Source: Pezicula radicicola
Lineage: Eukaryota > Ascomycota > Leotiomycetes > Helotiales > Dermateaceae
DNA: 64,000 bases
Assembly (NCBI GenBank): GCA_003008705.1
Contig: PDUO01000016.1
Location: forward strand, 373,975-437,974
Direction of reading: 5' to 3'
How positions within the stretch are numbered: position 1 is the stretch's first letter; every line of letters begins with the position of its first letter. A program made the position numbers and the translations under genes. The notes under the pieces are model-generated. The model had not been told where the DNA came from. It searched no databases and saw nothing but the letters and a program-made list of their open reading frames with translations. Shown one piece after another: positions 33,598 through 46,100 of the stretch.

Positions 33598-35013
33598 ATG
33601 ACTTCTCCCAGAGCTTCCCCGTATCACCTTTCCTCATCATCAGCCCATTCACGACTTCAGGCCATCACCAATCACATGTCTCAACCAACTCCAACCAGCT
33701 TCTCTGCAGAAGCTGTCCCACAAGCCCCAGAGGATCCCCTCTTTGGGCTTATGGCTGCGTACAGAGCTGATACCAGCGACAAGAAGGTAGACTTGGGCAT
33801 TGGAGCTTACAGAGATAACAATGCGAAGCCGTGGGTTTTGCCTGTTGTCAAGAAGGTATTTAATTGATTCCTCCTTCGACGACGAAGATAATAATAATAA
33901 GATAATAATTGCTCATACTCTACAAAGGCTGATGCGATCCTTCGCGATGACCCCGCCTTAAATCACGAATATCTCCCCATTGCCGGTCTGGCCACTTTCA
34001 CTTCTGCAGCTGCGAAGCTCATCCTTGGAGCCGATTCCCCAGCAATCTCAGAAAACCGCACGACGTCTATCCAAACCATTTCCGGTACGGGTGCGGTTCA
34101 CTTGGGAGCTCTCTTCCTCGCCAAATTCTACCCACACAAATCAACCGTCTACTTCAGCAACCCAACATGGGCCAACCACAACCAGATATTCACCAATGTT
34201 GGAATCCCTATAGCAACATACCCATACTTCTCAAAATCTACCAAGGGCTTAGATTTTGCTGGCATGAAGCAGGCTATTTCTGATGCACCAGAACACAGCA
34301 TAATTCTCCTTCATGCTTGTGCCCACAACCCAACAGGAGTCGACCCAACAAAAGAACAGTGGAAAGAGCTTGCTGTCCTCCTGAAAGAGAAGTCCCACTT
34401 CCCATTTTTTGATTGCGCATACCAGGGCTTTGCTTCAGGTGACTTGGCCAAGGATGCTTGGGCTGTTCGATATTTTGTGGAGCAAGGTTTCGAACTCTGC
34501 GTTGCACAATCGTTTGCCAAGAACTTCGGTCTGTACGGTGAACGTGCTGGCTGCTTCCATTTTGTAACTGGACCAGCCACAGATGCAGTCAAGACAATTG
34601 GTCGCATCTACTCCCAACTCGCTATCCTCCAGCGCTCCGAGATTTCGAACCCTCCAGCTTATGGCGCAAGAATTGCGTCGACGGTTCTGAACGACCCAGC
34701 CTTATTTGCAGAATGGGAAGAGAACCTTCGCACTATGGCTGGACGTATCATCACCATGCGGACAGCGCTGCGAAGTAAGCTTGAGGAGCTAGGCACCCCA
34801 GGAACCTGGAACCACATCACAGATCAGATTGGCATGTTCAGTTTCACAGGACTTTCCGAGAGAGAGGTCCAGAAGCTGAGGGATGTTGCTCACATTTACA
34901 TGACAAAGAATGGACGCATCAGTATGGCTGGTCTAAACACTGGAAACGTTGAGTACTTTGCACAAGCCGTTGACAAGGTTGTCAGGGAGACTGGAGAGAC
35001 TCAGAAACTGTGA
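33598..35013 (+). CDS. AAT2: Aspartate aminotransferase
   Basis: This PLP enzyme interconverts aspartate + 2-oxoglutarate and oxaloacetate + glutamate. Exons 33598-33855 and 33928-35013 (donor GTATTT, acceptor AAAG) give 447 residues. The fold-type I core is complete: VDLGIGAYRDN, HACAHNPTGVDPT, DCAYQGFASGD, and the PLP lysine in SFAKNFGLYGERAG. The C-terminal substrate-site Arg lies in NGRISMAGL. The N-terminus before MSQPTP (second ATG at 33676) has 26 extra residues that are Ser/His/Arg-rich and without acids. The C-terminal tripeptide is QKL, close to a peroxisomal PTS1; yeast Aat2 ends in AKL. Sequence type and tail favour the cytosolic/peroxisomal isoform. The extension raises possible dual targeting. 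The gene symbol is by analogy. Confidence 0.9.
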
Positions 35014-35987
35014 AAGGCTTGAGGGTATTTTACGACCTGTATCATGAAGCATTTTATGCAGGATGGGATATTTGGAATGATTCTGGCTTAGAGAAAAGAA
35101 AAGGGCACCTCCTTCATAGGCCCTGCTGCTAGATCGGAATTTTAAACTAACTCGGGACAATGTCTTTCAAGAGGTCATAATTTGCATTCAATGAATGGCG
35201 AATTACATTAACCCAATTCTGTTGTCCCAGTACATTTTGCTCCAGACAGCCACCCAAATAAATGGCAGTGCAAAGAACATGCCTAGTGTATGTAGATAAG
35301 TCCATCGCTTAACCAACAAACCCAAGCAGCAAACCTTGCCATAAATTCCAATTTACTACAAGAAAGTTCTTGAATTCAAACTTTCATAACATGCACCAAT
35401 TGCGAATTTCAACCAAGGAAATTATATCAGCCAGCTAACAACTAACCTAAGAACCTTCTAACCCACCTTCTACTAGACAAGACTATTTACTATAAGGATA
35501 CTAAGAGGTAATAGGCAATAGAAGATGAGACGAGGTGGATTAATAAGCCAAGCCACTGGAATATTGACAGAATACTGGCTGTTAGTGACCTCTATCATGT
35601 TTTTCACAGTTGGAGGTGACGCTTGCGAAGCTTGCAACTAGGTTAGGGAGTGAATCAACAGTAAGAATTTTGTTACAGTAATTTAGGCTGATTGTGGGCT
35701 TTACCACCCCTCACTCAGAATAACCGGACAACCGGTCGGTATAGGAGAACCAAAACGGTATCATAGGGAGATCATAAAAGACGAGGATATCAAGTACAGT
35801 TCAAAAGGAATGTATTGTACCTCCGTACCTATTATGCGAATATGTATGTAGGAAAAGGAGTGCAACAGATGCCCACACAGAAAACGCCATTTTCCACCAC
35901 AGCATTAAAGCCACAAACGCCGCCTATTCCGTCACATCGTAAACGATCTCCGCACAATTTATACACTCTCTACACAGTATAGCTTTC
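35014..35987. other. Convergent intergenic region
   Basis: About 970 bases lie between two convergent genes. The sequence is mixed and AT-rich, with no long frame. It contains an imperfect palindrome ACCGGACAACCGGTCGG near 35722-35738. Confidence 0.45.
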
Positions 35988-38900
35988 TTACATGTTGGCC
36001 AACTCACTATCAATCATTCTGTCCAAGAAGGTTCTTCTCTCACCAACCAACTCCGTCTGTAATCTCTGTTCCACCAACGCCCTAACCTGTTTCTTTGTGA
36101 CATTATCAAGATCCACCTCTCTAAGACAGCCCTGGATCGCCTCCACAATCATCAAATCATCTGGCCCGGCATTTCCGCGTTGGAAGTCAAATCCACTCAC
36201 AGGCCGCGACTGCGGTCCCGGAGAGCGTGTTCCACCAAGGGGTGAGCGGGACGGACCCTGCGAAACATGAGAGGGAGAGTGCTGAGGGGCATAACCAGTT
36301 GGGGAATCTAGAAGATTGGTTGCAGAGTTCTGCATCGCTATGCTTGGGCGCTGAGAGTGTGTTTGTGGATAGTCCTGGTATGGGGATTGTGAGCGTTGGT
36401 TTTGGATTCCTCCACCTAGGGACATGACTGATTGGTGCCTTGGGCCGGGATTGTCGGTGTATGGGTTCGTGGAGTATACCGACTGGTGATGTCCATGGCC
36501 TAAGAAAGGTGCTGGTGACTGAGGTGGCTGCATATAATGGCCACGACCTGGAAATCCTGTAAGGACAGTAGAAGCAGGCTTGACTGAGGAGTACATTGAT
36601 TTCATATCATCCATTTCATACTGTTCATCGTAGTTATCATAGTGTTTCTCCACTGGGACGCCGCGTCGGCCAGGTAGATTATTGGCCATTGCATAGTCAT
36701 CCCATCGCTGAAGAGGGATGCTTCGAGGATCGAAACCTTCGTCGTCAATGGCAACCACCTTTTTGCCGTCTTTGGCCCCAACAACGATACGGGTGTTACC
36801 CCAGGAGAAATTGTCTTGGTTCCAGAATGAGTACACGGGTAGAATGAAGGAGTAGATAGGAAACGCTAGGATGTAGATAATCATCCATCCTATGTGTTGC
36901 CATTGTCGCTTGAGGAGAAAGATCAGTGCCTGCAGACCATAAACGGCTGCTATCATGATAATCGAAATCAGTGGGAATTGTCCCTGGTGAGTTGCGACCT
37001 TGTAAATGAGGTATCCGAGATAACCGCAGGTGGCTGGCAGGATGATTGTGCCGAAAAGGTCGATGAAAACAACGAATCTCATGCTGAAGCAGCAGAAACC
37101 ACACATCTCCGGTAGCCATACAAGCTCGAAAAGATTGTGGATGGTAGAGTTGATCCAGCGACGTCTTTGGGAGAGCAGAACACTCCATGTTTCAGGAGCA
37201 GCGGTGTTACAATATGCATCTGGAATAAATTTGTAAGACATGTAGGGGAAATGTTTAGTCATGAGCGTCGTAAGAAATCGATCCTCTCCGAGAGACAACA
37301 AATTCTTCTTGTGTAAGGTGTCCACATTGCAGTCGCTGTATTCATGAATGACTTTGTCCGAAATAATTAGAGGTTTGCCCTTGTCAACAGTTCTGAGTCT
37401 GTACATGGAGAAACTGCTATGTGTTAGCAAGTTGTCACTTAGAGGGGTCAATGGAAACTTACCATCCGGGCAAGCAAGTAACACTACCGAAAAGAGATTC
37501 GAAAGCCTTGGCCAGATGATGAGAAATGAAATATTCGTAGACCTGAATCATTGTCCACCAGGACCGTTCTTCATTTTCAAGACTAGTTTCACCACAAATA
37601 CCAGCAATCTTGGCGTTATTGACGCAGGCAGCTACAAGTCGATTAAGAGAATCTTCTCTCACACTAGTATCAGCATCAACCATCAGTAGATATTCGTAAA
37701 GTTCAGGGTCAACGCCGATGATATTATTGATTTGATGGAACATTTCCAATTCAAGAGGCGACATAGGAGATCGGTGGTGCACGCGGTTGAGAAAGCTCAT
37801 GAGGAGAATCTGGGAGTCTCGTTTTCCACGATTTCCAGGCTTCGTCTTCGTTTGTTCAGATTCTTTGCCAACCTTCACGACCACAATGTATGGAACTACA
37901 TTTCCTTCGAATTCGTAGAGACCAGAATAGACTTTGCCGTAGTTCAACTGCTCGCTACTTTCTCCGACCGATTTGAATGGTAGAGCCGGAGGATCAATTT
38001 TGGGGTCTACGCCCAGAATGTCTAGGACGATCTTAGGCGTAGGTCGGTCATTGCCACCTCCTACAACCATACCATCGCAAATTACGCAAATCAGCTTCCT
38101 CTTGTTATCATACTGAAGGGCTGTTAATGAGTCGAGTGCCTTCCGCAATGAATCTTCACCTTCTGTGTAGGCAGGAACCTGGCAAATGACAAATTTATCT
38201 TGTGGCGTTGGACGACGTTTGGAACCGAATTGGAGTGCAGCTAAGAATTTAACTAAGATGACCGCGCATAATATGATGGTGAAGGCAAGAAGGATGTAGT
38301 TGTTGACCTGGCATTTAAAGCTGTCTCTGAAATCGGGAATTCCAACATAGAAAGCATTATTGAAGCAATTTTCTGTGTTTGCAATAGTAGCTGCGTATGT
38401 TGAATTGGCGGAGGCGAGATTCTTCTCCCAGAGACTTGTTATGTCGAGACCTGGATTATTTTTGACCATGCTGCTGATTGTCGTATCAATGAACACATAT
38501 GAAGCCAAATTATCGTAGGTCGTCAAGGTATAAAAGTAATCTGTCAAGTCGTAAATATTGCCATGAAGAATAAACCAGTAGTGCGATTCGTCTTGGCCTT
38601 GGCTCTTCACCTTGCTCTTCTTCGTGACTAGATCACCGTGATAGTACTCCTTGATGCGAGGTGCGAAATAAGTCGCATACCAATCATCATCGGCCAATTT
38701 GCTGCTAGTATATGGAGAAAGGGAGCCCGAAGTATGGACCCCTGAGGAGTATTCAACTGTGGTGTTGGCAAGAAGTTGTAGGGTGTCAGTGTCGACGAGG
38801 CCTGGGCAGGCTACATTGAGAGGGGGAACAAAGTATTCGTCCAAGTTCAGACCAGCAAATGGCTGCATGATGGTGGTCGTTGTTTCGATAACGGTGTCAC

Positions 38901-41494
38901 TGTGCTGTAGTTTCCAGAATTTCGAAATATCGTAGACCCTTCCATGAATACTGACCCAGAAATCATCATCTCCTTGATGCGTGGCCACCTCAGATGCGTC
39001 CCATGCCTTGTCGGAGTTCGGGCACAACAACTTTCCAAATTCGATGATCCAAAAAACGATGAGACCGTTCATAAACGCGATCATCATAAACAAAACGAGC
39101 TTTTCTCTCCACGCAATGCGTACATCTGGACGTTTCATCCGACCAACATAGCGAAGGACGAATGAAGGGATCCACCATGTCATTGCCCAGACGATTGCAA
39201 CCCAGATACGACGGCTTCTATCAACAGTTTCAGTGGTGATATGCTTTCCTTCAGCCAATTCTGGGTCGAGGTCATGGACGAGTTCGCCAGTTTCGCTGTT
39301 GTAGTAAACTTGACCTTTCATATCGTCACCCTTGATACCCAAGCCGTAGTCACCGGCACTGATGTTCCTGGATGGAGCTATGGAACGTGCACCAAGAGCA
39401 CTTCTGGCAGGCCCTAGCGTGGCATGGCTTTGCGGGCGTGGAAGGATATGGTCTCTGCTTCCGTGGGTTTCGTCCATGGGGGGGAAGAATCCACTCCCGT
39501 TTGCTCCAGCGGAGTAACCCGTTCCCAGGCCTTCTGCACCGAGAACTCCGCCAATAGCAAAGCCACTCTCGTCTCCCGGCTTGAGGTCGAGCATGCTTTC
39601 AGCTTCCCACCAAGCAGCTTCTCGCATCCATATACGCTCCGTACCAACGACAACCTCGCCGTTGCTCCAACCGCGCTCCATAATCCAGCTTTCAATACCA
39701 TCTCTACCATCCTTGCAGCCCAAGGGCGCGTATCGTTGGCAGAACTCATCGAAATCAAAGTCCGCAGTGAAGTCTAAATTCTTGTTCCTGCGATTTGCCC
39801 ACTCAGGCAGACGCCATGCACGGAGTTGCTTAGAAACTGTACCGGCAGACCAAGCGGAAGTTGTCGATGGCAGTGAAGCAAGACTAGCTGGTGACTCGTC
39901 GGTGGGGTGAAGTGCCAGGTGATACCAGACACGACTGCTACCCAGAACAGCTGGAAGATCGAGGCGCCCATTGCGGCCTAGACTGACCCCTTGACCTTCA
40001 ACAGGGAACAAAAGCTTCTTCAGAAACCCGTCCTCTTCTCCTTCTCTACCCACCTTTTCTAGAACTGTTTCTCGACGCTCAAGCTCGTGCTCTCTATCTC
40101 TACCCAAAGGACCCGTCATGATTCCGAGATCAGGAGCGACCTCAGCAACGGCGTTCTGCATTTCCCGCAGAACTGATGAACCCGTAGCAACCACATCAAC
40201 ACCATCTTCTTTCATTTCCAAGTTGATACCTTGGGTATCATCAAAGACGCCTCGCATAGCAGCTGCTTTGCCAAGCGTGGCATCCGGAATCTCCAATATC
40301 GTGATAGAAACGGTATCGCCATTGTCCTCCTCTGTGTTTGGAGTTCTTGCACCAGGGCCGCCATCGCTTGAGTAATCACCGTCCTTTATTCTAGCCATTT
40401 CAGCCGCGATGGACTCATTTGCTTTAAGGATGACCCAATCAACTAAAGCCTCATACAACCCACCAATCAAAGTTTCCCTCTCAGATGTTGAGCATTGTCG
40501 TATGAGCACCTCAGGCTCAAGTCCCAGCAAACCTCCAACATCTTCGCAAATCTCTTCCAATACCTCAGCGTCCATGATAAAACTCAATGTGTCACCCAAC
40601 TTCAGTAGCCCGGCCAGGATCGAGATAAGATTTCTGTGAGCTGACCCCTTGATTCCAATTGCCTTGAGAGAAGTGCGGAAGTCGTCGGCGGCTGCTGCAT
40701 CATCCGCAGTAGGAAGATATGAAGGTGGATCGTATGTACTTGATTTGGATAGCAGAGCATAGCTGGAGGCATGTTTGAGTCCCAGGAACTCTCGCTCCGC
40801 TGGTGTCGAAACCGAAGTCAAGAGATAGTAAAAGACATCAAAGGCACGGTAACCTTTTTCAGCAGGTACATTTAGCAGCCCCTTGGATGTGTCAATTCCA
40901 CCCTCTGACAACGCCAGGGATGCACCAGTGAGGTTCCCAGCAAGTGTGAGGGTCAAGTTGATTCCCAGAGCTGATTGTCGTGGTGTAGAGTGGTTTTGTG
41001 GTGAGACTGAGTGTATAAACGGCCGGAGAGCATTCAGTGCAGTGTATAGCGAGGACGGAATTGATAGTGGAAGTGTCCCGAGAAATGGTGCAAGAAGTGA
41101 AGGGGTTGATGGGTGTAGAGATCTAGATAGGATGGCGTGTCAGTAATATTCAGGGTCTTCAGATTTGTTGATTTCCATACCCCAAAACAATGCACCCATC
41201 CTCAGCACGACGTCTGGCGTGTTCCCATGCCCGAACTGCTACCGTTGCATCGACAGTGCCCCCTGTTCTCCCTTCAGAATCCGCTTGTGATGCAGTCAAC
41301 CAAGTGTTGACGACCAAACTAGTGCTGGCATCAAGTTCGTATGGTTGAGACGAAGTGTAGATTGTGTGTACGGCATTGAGGAGAGTAGTAGTTGAGACTT
41401 GTGATGACTGCTGAGCTGCAGAATTGACATTGCGAGGGCCAGGATGGGCTGAAGAAGCCGTCGAATACATCGACACACGATTGTTGGCTGCCAT
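35988..41494 (-). CDS. chsVII: Chitin synthase with degenerate myosin-motor-like domain (class VII type, CsmB-like)
   Basis: This processive membrane glycosyltransferase makes cell-wall chitin from UDP-GlcNAc. Three exons, 41494-41181, 41122-37463 and 37413-35988, give 1,799 residues. Introns are GTATGG...ACTGAC...CTAG and GTAAGT...GCTAACAC...GCAG. The N-terminal approx. 600 residues are motor-like but lack the P-loop: where its neighbour has GESGSGKTT, this one reads [14 protein letters not shown] cytochrome-b5-like region ([13 protein letters not shown]) and membrane segments follow. The chitin synthase 2 domain has [32 protein letters not shown] and QRRRWINST near residue 1407. The C-terminus carries a DEK-C-like helix bundle after a disordered Pro/Ser/Gln stretch. 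It is head-to-head with the class V gene, as in other filamentous ascomycetes. Class naming differs between authors (VI or VII). Confidence 0.93.
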
Positions 41495-43128
41495 TTTAAA
41501 GAGCCGTCTTTCCTCGCTCCCTTACTCCCTTCGGCTGTCAAGCCCTTTGTTGACTTTTTCTTTCTCCCCCAAGCAGGATTTGCCAAAACTAGCCACCAAA
41601 ATGGATTTTGCAAACCACAGGTCCAATGCCTTGCGCTCTGGCCTTGCTAGACGCGTCGAGATGGAAAAACGAGAGTTTGAGGATATAGACTTTTTGAACG
41701 ATGGTAATTGTCCCCAGGGCAACAGTGTTCTAGAGTCAATAGGTAGCAGCGAAACGAGAGGATTACAATAGCTGGAGGATAGGTGCGGGGAATATGAGAA
41801 AAGAAAAAGGCAGACCACCAAAACGAGTGAGGTGGTGAAGGGGCCAGAAAGGGCCAAATAGATGAGTTACAGTACTGTAAATTGCGATGAAGAGGAGGAA
41901 TGTGCTTTGCGTACTGGACTGAGGATTGTTCTACGATTACGGCGGGCCACGGGGATCATCATAGCAGAAAAGCCATCATCGTTCAGCGAGTGGGGCTCAA
42001 GCCGGCAGAGGGTGTGCCCTGGTGGTGAGAGGTCAGCTAAATTTAAACTTAGGAGCATGCTTCATTGCTTTCTCCACTCGCAACACGAAGTGGCAAAACA
42101 CAAATCTAGTTCAAACAGGCCGTAGTTGCATGTGGCCAACACGATCATTATCGGGATGTTGCCAATAATAATAATAAGCATAATAAGAATATTGTCCACC
42201 ACCACGTTCACGAGCATCGAGGATTGCAAACAGGTTATGATACAGTGGACAAAAGGGTGCACAAACCCAGGAAAAGGTGCCGGTTCATGAATTTCCAAGC
42301 AGGGAGGCAGGGATAACCTTCGAGGGACATATTTGGGGTCGTAGCTCGATCTCTTCAGGGGATCACTAGAGCCGATTCGGCCCAACCACCCCGCCCTCTC
42401 AGGAGCCGCCACAGTCTCACACAGAGAAGGAACGTAGAACGAGAAGCATCTCGAAAATCTCACAAATCTCGTGAATCTCGTACTGCTCACCTCACCACTT
42501 TTACCTGCCCCATGTGATGTGCTTTGTCCACCCTCAAGAAAAAAAGAAGAGGCGGAGCAGAGCTACTATTGAAGTGCAGAATTTCAGCGCTTGGTAGCCA
42601 GCTCGTATTATTGTGTCAATTCGCGTGAATGCATCCCCATCGGTCCCGGTGCTTAAGTTGCGGTAGGGGGGAGGGGCCACCACCATGTTTGTTCATGGGC
42701 CTCTCCTCTCCTCAAAATAACCAATCCGCCTACGGTGACCGACAATTTTCATCGCGTCAGAGAGCGATCAACAAACCATCCTCGTAAGACTTGACCCTGA
42801 CGTCTTTCTCCATCCTCATTGCAAATGGAATCATTGATCCTTTTGATGTTTTGACGACGCTCGCTCCTCTCTGTTCTTACCATACACTCGCTTTTAATAA
42901 TTTCCCGGCCTTGGGATTGTCATTTCATCGACGACAAAAACAACTCCTTCGCTTTTTCCTTGGTTACCAGGTTGCCAGGTTGTCAAGGGGGTCTTTTCTT
43001 CAAAAACACGGAAACGAAAAGGCCTTTGTTCCCAACACACAACTGCCATAATTTGTCAATCGTTCGACACCAGCATACATAGAGGATAGCCGCTTAGATC
43101 CAAGGGTTTCGACCCGTACAAACTCGAA
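41495..43128. promoter_or_regulatory. Shared divergent promoter of the two chitin synthase genes
   Basis: This is 1,634 bases between the two start codons. It contains CT-rich stretches near the class V start and several short upstream frames on the plus strand (for example from about 41600 and 42791) that could be uORFs in a long leader. A run of ATAATAATAAT repeats is near 42165-42180. There is no independent gene. The long shared region is consistent with co-regulation, which is known for this gene pair in Aspergillus but not shown here. Confidence 0.5.
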
Positions 43129-46100
43129 ATGACCTTGAATCCACAAGGAGGCGGCGCCCATTCCCAACCCTCACTGCCAGCCCTCCCAGCACATCTTCAA
43201 TCCGACACGCATCTTACGGCACACCTTGCAAGCAGATTCCATGTTTCCTTACCCACTGCACAACTCTCCTCGCACGCACTGATCTCGTTAAACACATACT
43301 CGTCCTCGACCAAAGGACTTAATGGTGGCAAGGAAGGGAGCGCTGCCGGTGGAGCTGAGGATTTGGCGGACAGAGCCTGGACTAGATTGGGAGCACGTTC
43401 TGAAAATCAAGCTATTGTTTTTCTGTAAGTTTTTATACCAAGGGCAAACCCTTCTTGAAAATCCAAACTAATCAATTCCAGCGGTGAGTCCGGCTCGGGA
43501 AAAACAACAGTTCGATCCCATCTGTTGTCCGCCCTGCTTGCTAAGTCGTCTACTCCGCTATCTACGAAACTCTCACTTGCAGCCTATGTCTTTGATACTC
43601 TAACAACTACGAAAACGGCTACAACTCCTACAGCTTCCAAGGCTGGCCTGTTTTTTGAGCTTCAATATGATACATCTTCCACTGTTAACCCAACACTTAT
43701 TGGAGGAAAGGTTCTTGATCACAGGTTAGAGAGGAGCAGAGTAGCAGCTGTACCAACAGGGGAACGCAGTTTCCATGTCTTGTACTATCTCCTGGCAGGC
43801 ACAAGTCCTGCTGAAAAGTCCCATTTGGGACTCGATTTGCCAGGGTCCTCCTTCACTTCTGTGGGCCATAACGCATCACACAGGTATTCCTCGGGAGGGA
43901 ATCAGCAGAGATGGAGGTATCTCGGACACCCTACCCAACTGAAAGTTGGAATCAACGATGCAGAAGGATTTCAGTTGTTCAAGACTGCATTACGGAAATT
44001 GGAATTCCCCAGGAGCGAGATTGCCGAGATTTGCCAGGTTTTGGCCAGTATTCTTCATATTGGACAATTGGAATTTGAGACGACTGATGATACTACAGCT
44101 ACTGGAGACGAAAGTGGCGGCTTCTCACACGAGGGTGGGCAAAGTATCACGGCAGTGAAGAACAAGGAAGTCTTGGCCATAATCGCAGCTTTCCTCGGAG
44201 TTGGGTCTATCGACCTGCAGACAACACTCGGATACAAGACCAAGATCCTCAACCGAGAGCGGGTCACTGTGATGCTTGATCCTCGTGGGGCCAAGGAAAA
44301 CGCAGATGAGCTCGCCAGGACTTTGTACTCTCTGCTTGTCGCGTATGTGATTGAAAATATCAACCAAAGGGTTTGTGCGGTGGAGGACACCGTTGCAAAC
44401 ACTATATCAATCGTTGATTTCCCTGGGTTTGCACAGCAACCTTCGACCGACTCGACATTAGACCAGCTCCTCAACAATGCTGCCGCCGAGTCTCTTTACA
44501 ATTTTACTCTCCAGGCCTTCTTTGAGGGCAAAGCTGAGATGCTTGAGAGCGAAGAAGTCAGCGTACCAGCTACGAGTTATTTCGATAACTCAGATGCTGT
44601 AAAGGGACTTTTGAAGCATGGTAATGGACTTCTCAGCATTCTGGATGATCAGACGAGGCGAAGCCGGACCGACATGCAATTCTTGGAGAGCTTGCGAAAG
44701 CGCTTCGATGGGAAGAACCCAGCCATTTCCGTCGGGAGTGCAACAGCAAGATTGCCCGGGAGCAATTTCGCATCCCAAAATACAGCAGCGAAATTTTCAG
44801 TTAAGCATTTTGCAGGAGAGGTTGATTACCATGTTAGCGGGCTTGTTGAGGAGAATGGGGAGGTTATTTCTGGGGATCTCATGAATTTGATAGGATCTAC
44901 GAAGAGTGACTTTATCGGCCGCCTCTTTGGACAAGAAGCTCTTCAAACGGTTGTACACCCTCAAGAGAAGACTACAATTATGCAAGCGCAAGTCAGCTCG
45001 AAACCCCTCCGACAACCGAGTGTAATGCGCAAGAAGGGTGATAGGCTAAGACCTGGAAGACGGATTCCAACCGAGTCTGTTATCGACGATGTAAGTGAGG
45101 TCGGGGAAGATTCTAAGAGCCGGAGGAACCCAAAGTTCGACCAGGGTGCAGCAGCTCAGTTCTTGTCATCTCTTGATAACGTAACGAAGTCACTCACAGC
45201 ACCAAATACCAACCCGTATTTCGTGTTTTGTTTGAAGCCTAACGATCGACGTATTGCCAATCAGTTCGACAGTAAGTGTGTCAGGACGCAGGTACAAACG
45301 TTTGGCATTGCAGAAATCAGCCAGCGTCTACGGAATGCCGACTTCAGTATCTTTTTGCCCTTTGGTGAGTTCCTTGGCATGGCCGATGCCGAGACAATTC
45401 TTGTTGGCAGTGAGCGGGAGAAAACAGAGATGGTTCTTGATGAAAAACGATGGCCAGCAAATGAGGCCAAGATCGGCAGTACTGGTATCTTCCTTAGTGA
45501 GCGATGTTGGGCAGATATTGCCAAGCTGGACGAACGAGGATTTGCGCAGGGCCGGCATCCATTACCTTCAGATGATGAAAACATGCTGGCCCCTGGTGAT
45601 GCTGAACGCACCTATGGAGCTTCGAAAGAACGGCTTCTGGGCTCGGGTTCTCCAGGACAATCACCTGGCGCTTTTATCTACGGTGGAGACAAAAAAGCTG
45701 GATATTTTGGGGACGACCAACGCTCTGATGCTGGTGCCTCCGCTCTCGGCCAAGGGGATATGTTCCGCAACTTGGATACGCGATCACAAATGGCAGAGAA
45801 GGGAAACGAAAAAGTCATGGTCGAAGTGGAGGAAGTCAAAGTCAGTGCCAGTCGAAAGAGGTGGTTAGCAGTTACCTGGATGATGACTTGGCTGATTCCT
45901 GATTTTCTGGTTCGATGGATCGGCCGTATGCCGCGTAAGGACGTTCGCCTTGCTTGGAGGGAGAAGCTCGCTATCAACATGATGATTTGGATAAGTTGTC
46001 TCTTCGTGGCCTTCTTCATTGTTATTTTCCCGAGGGTCATTTGCCCTACACAGCATGTCTATAGCTCTGCGGAGTTGTCCAATTATGACGGCAAGAGTGG

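Noticed and set aside
41424..41771. Plus-strand frame in the chitin synthase promoter
   Set aside because: It overlaps the first exon of the minus-strand chitin synthase and shows no conserved motif.
45254..45868. 204-codon frame inside the class V chitin synthase
   Set aside because: It is an alternative frame of a well-supported coding exon.
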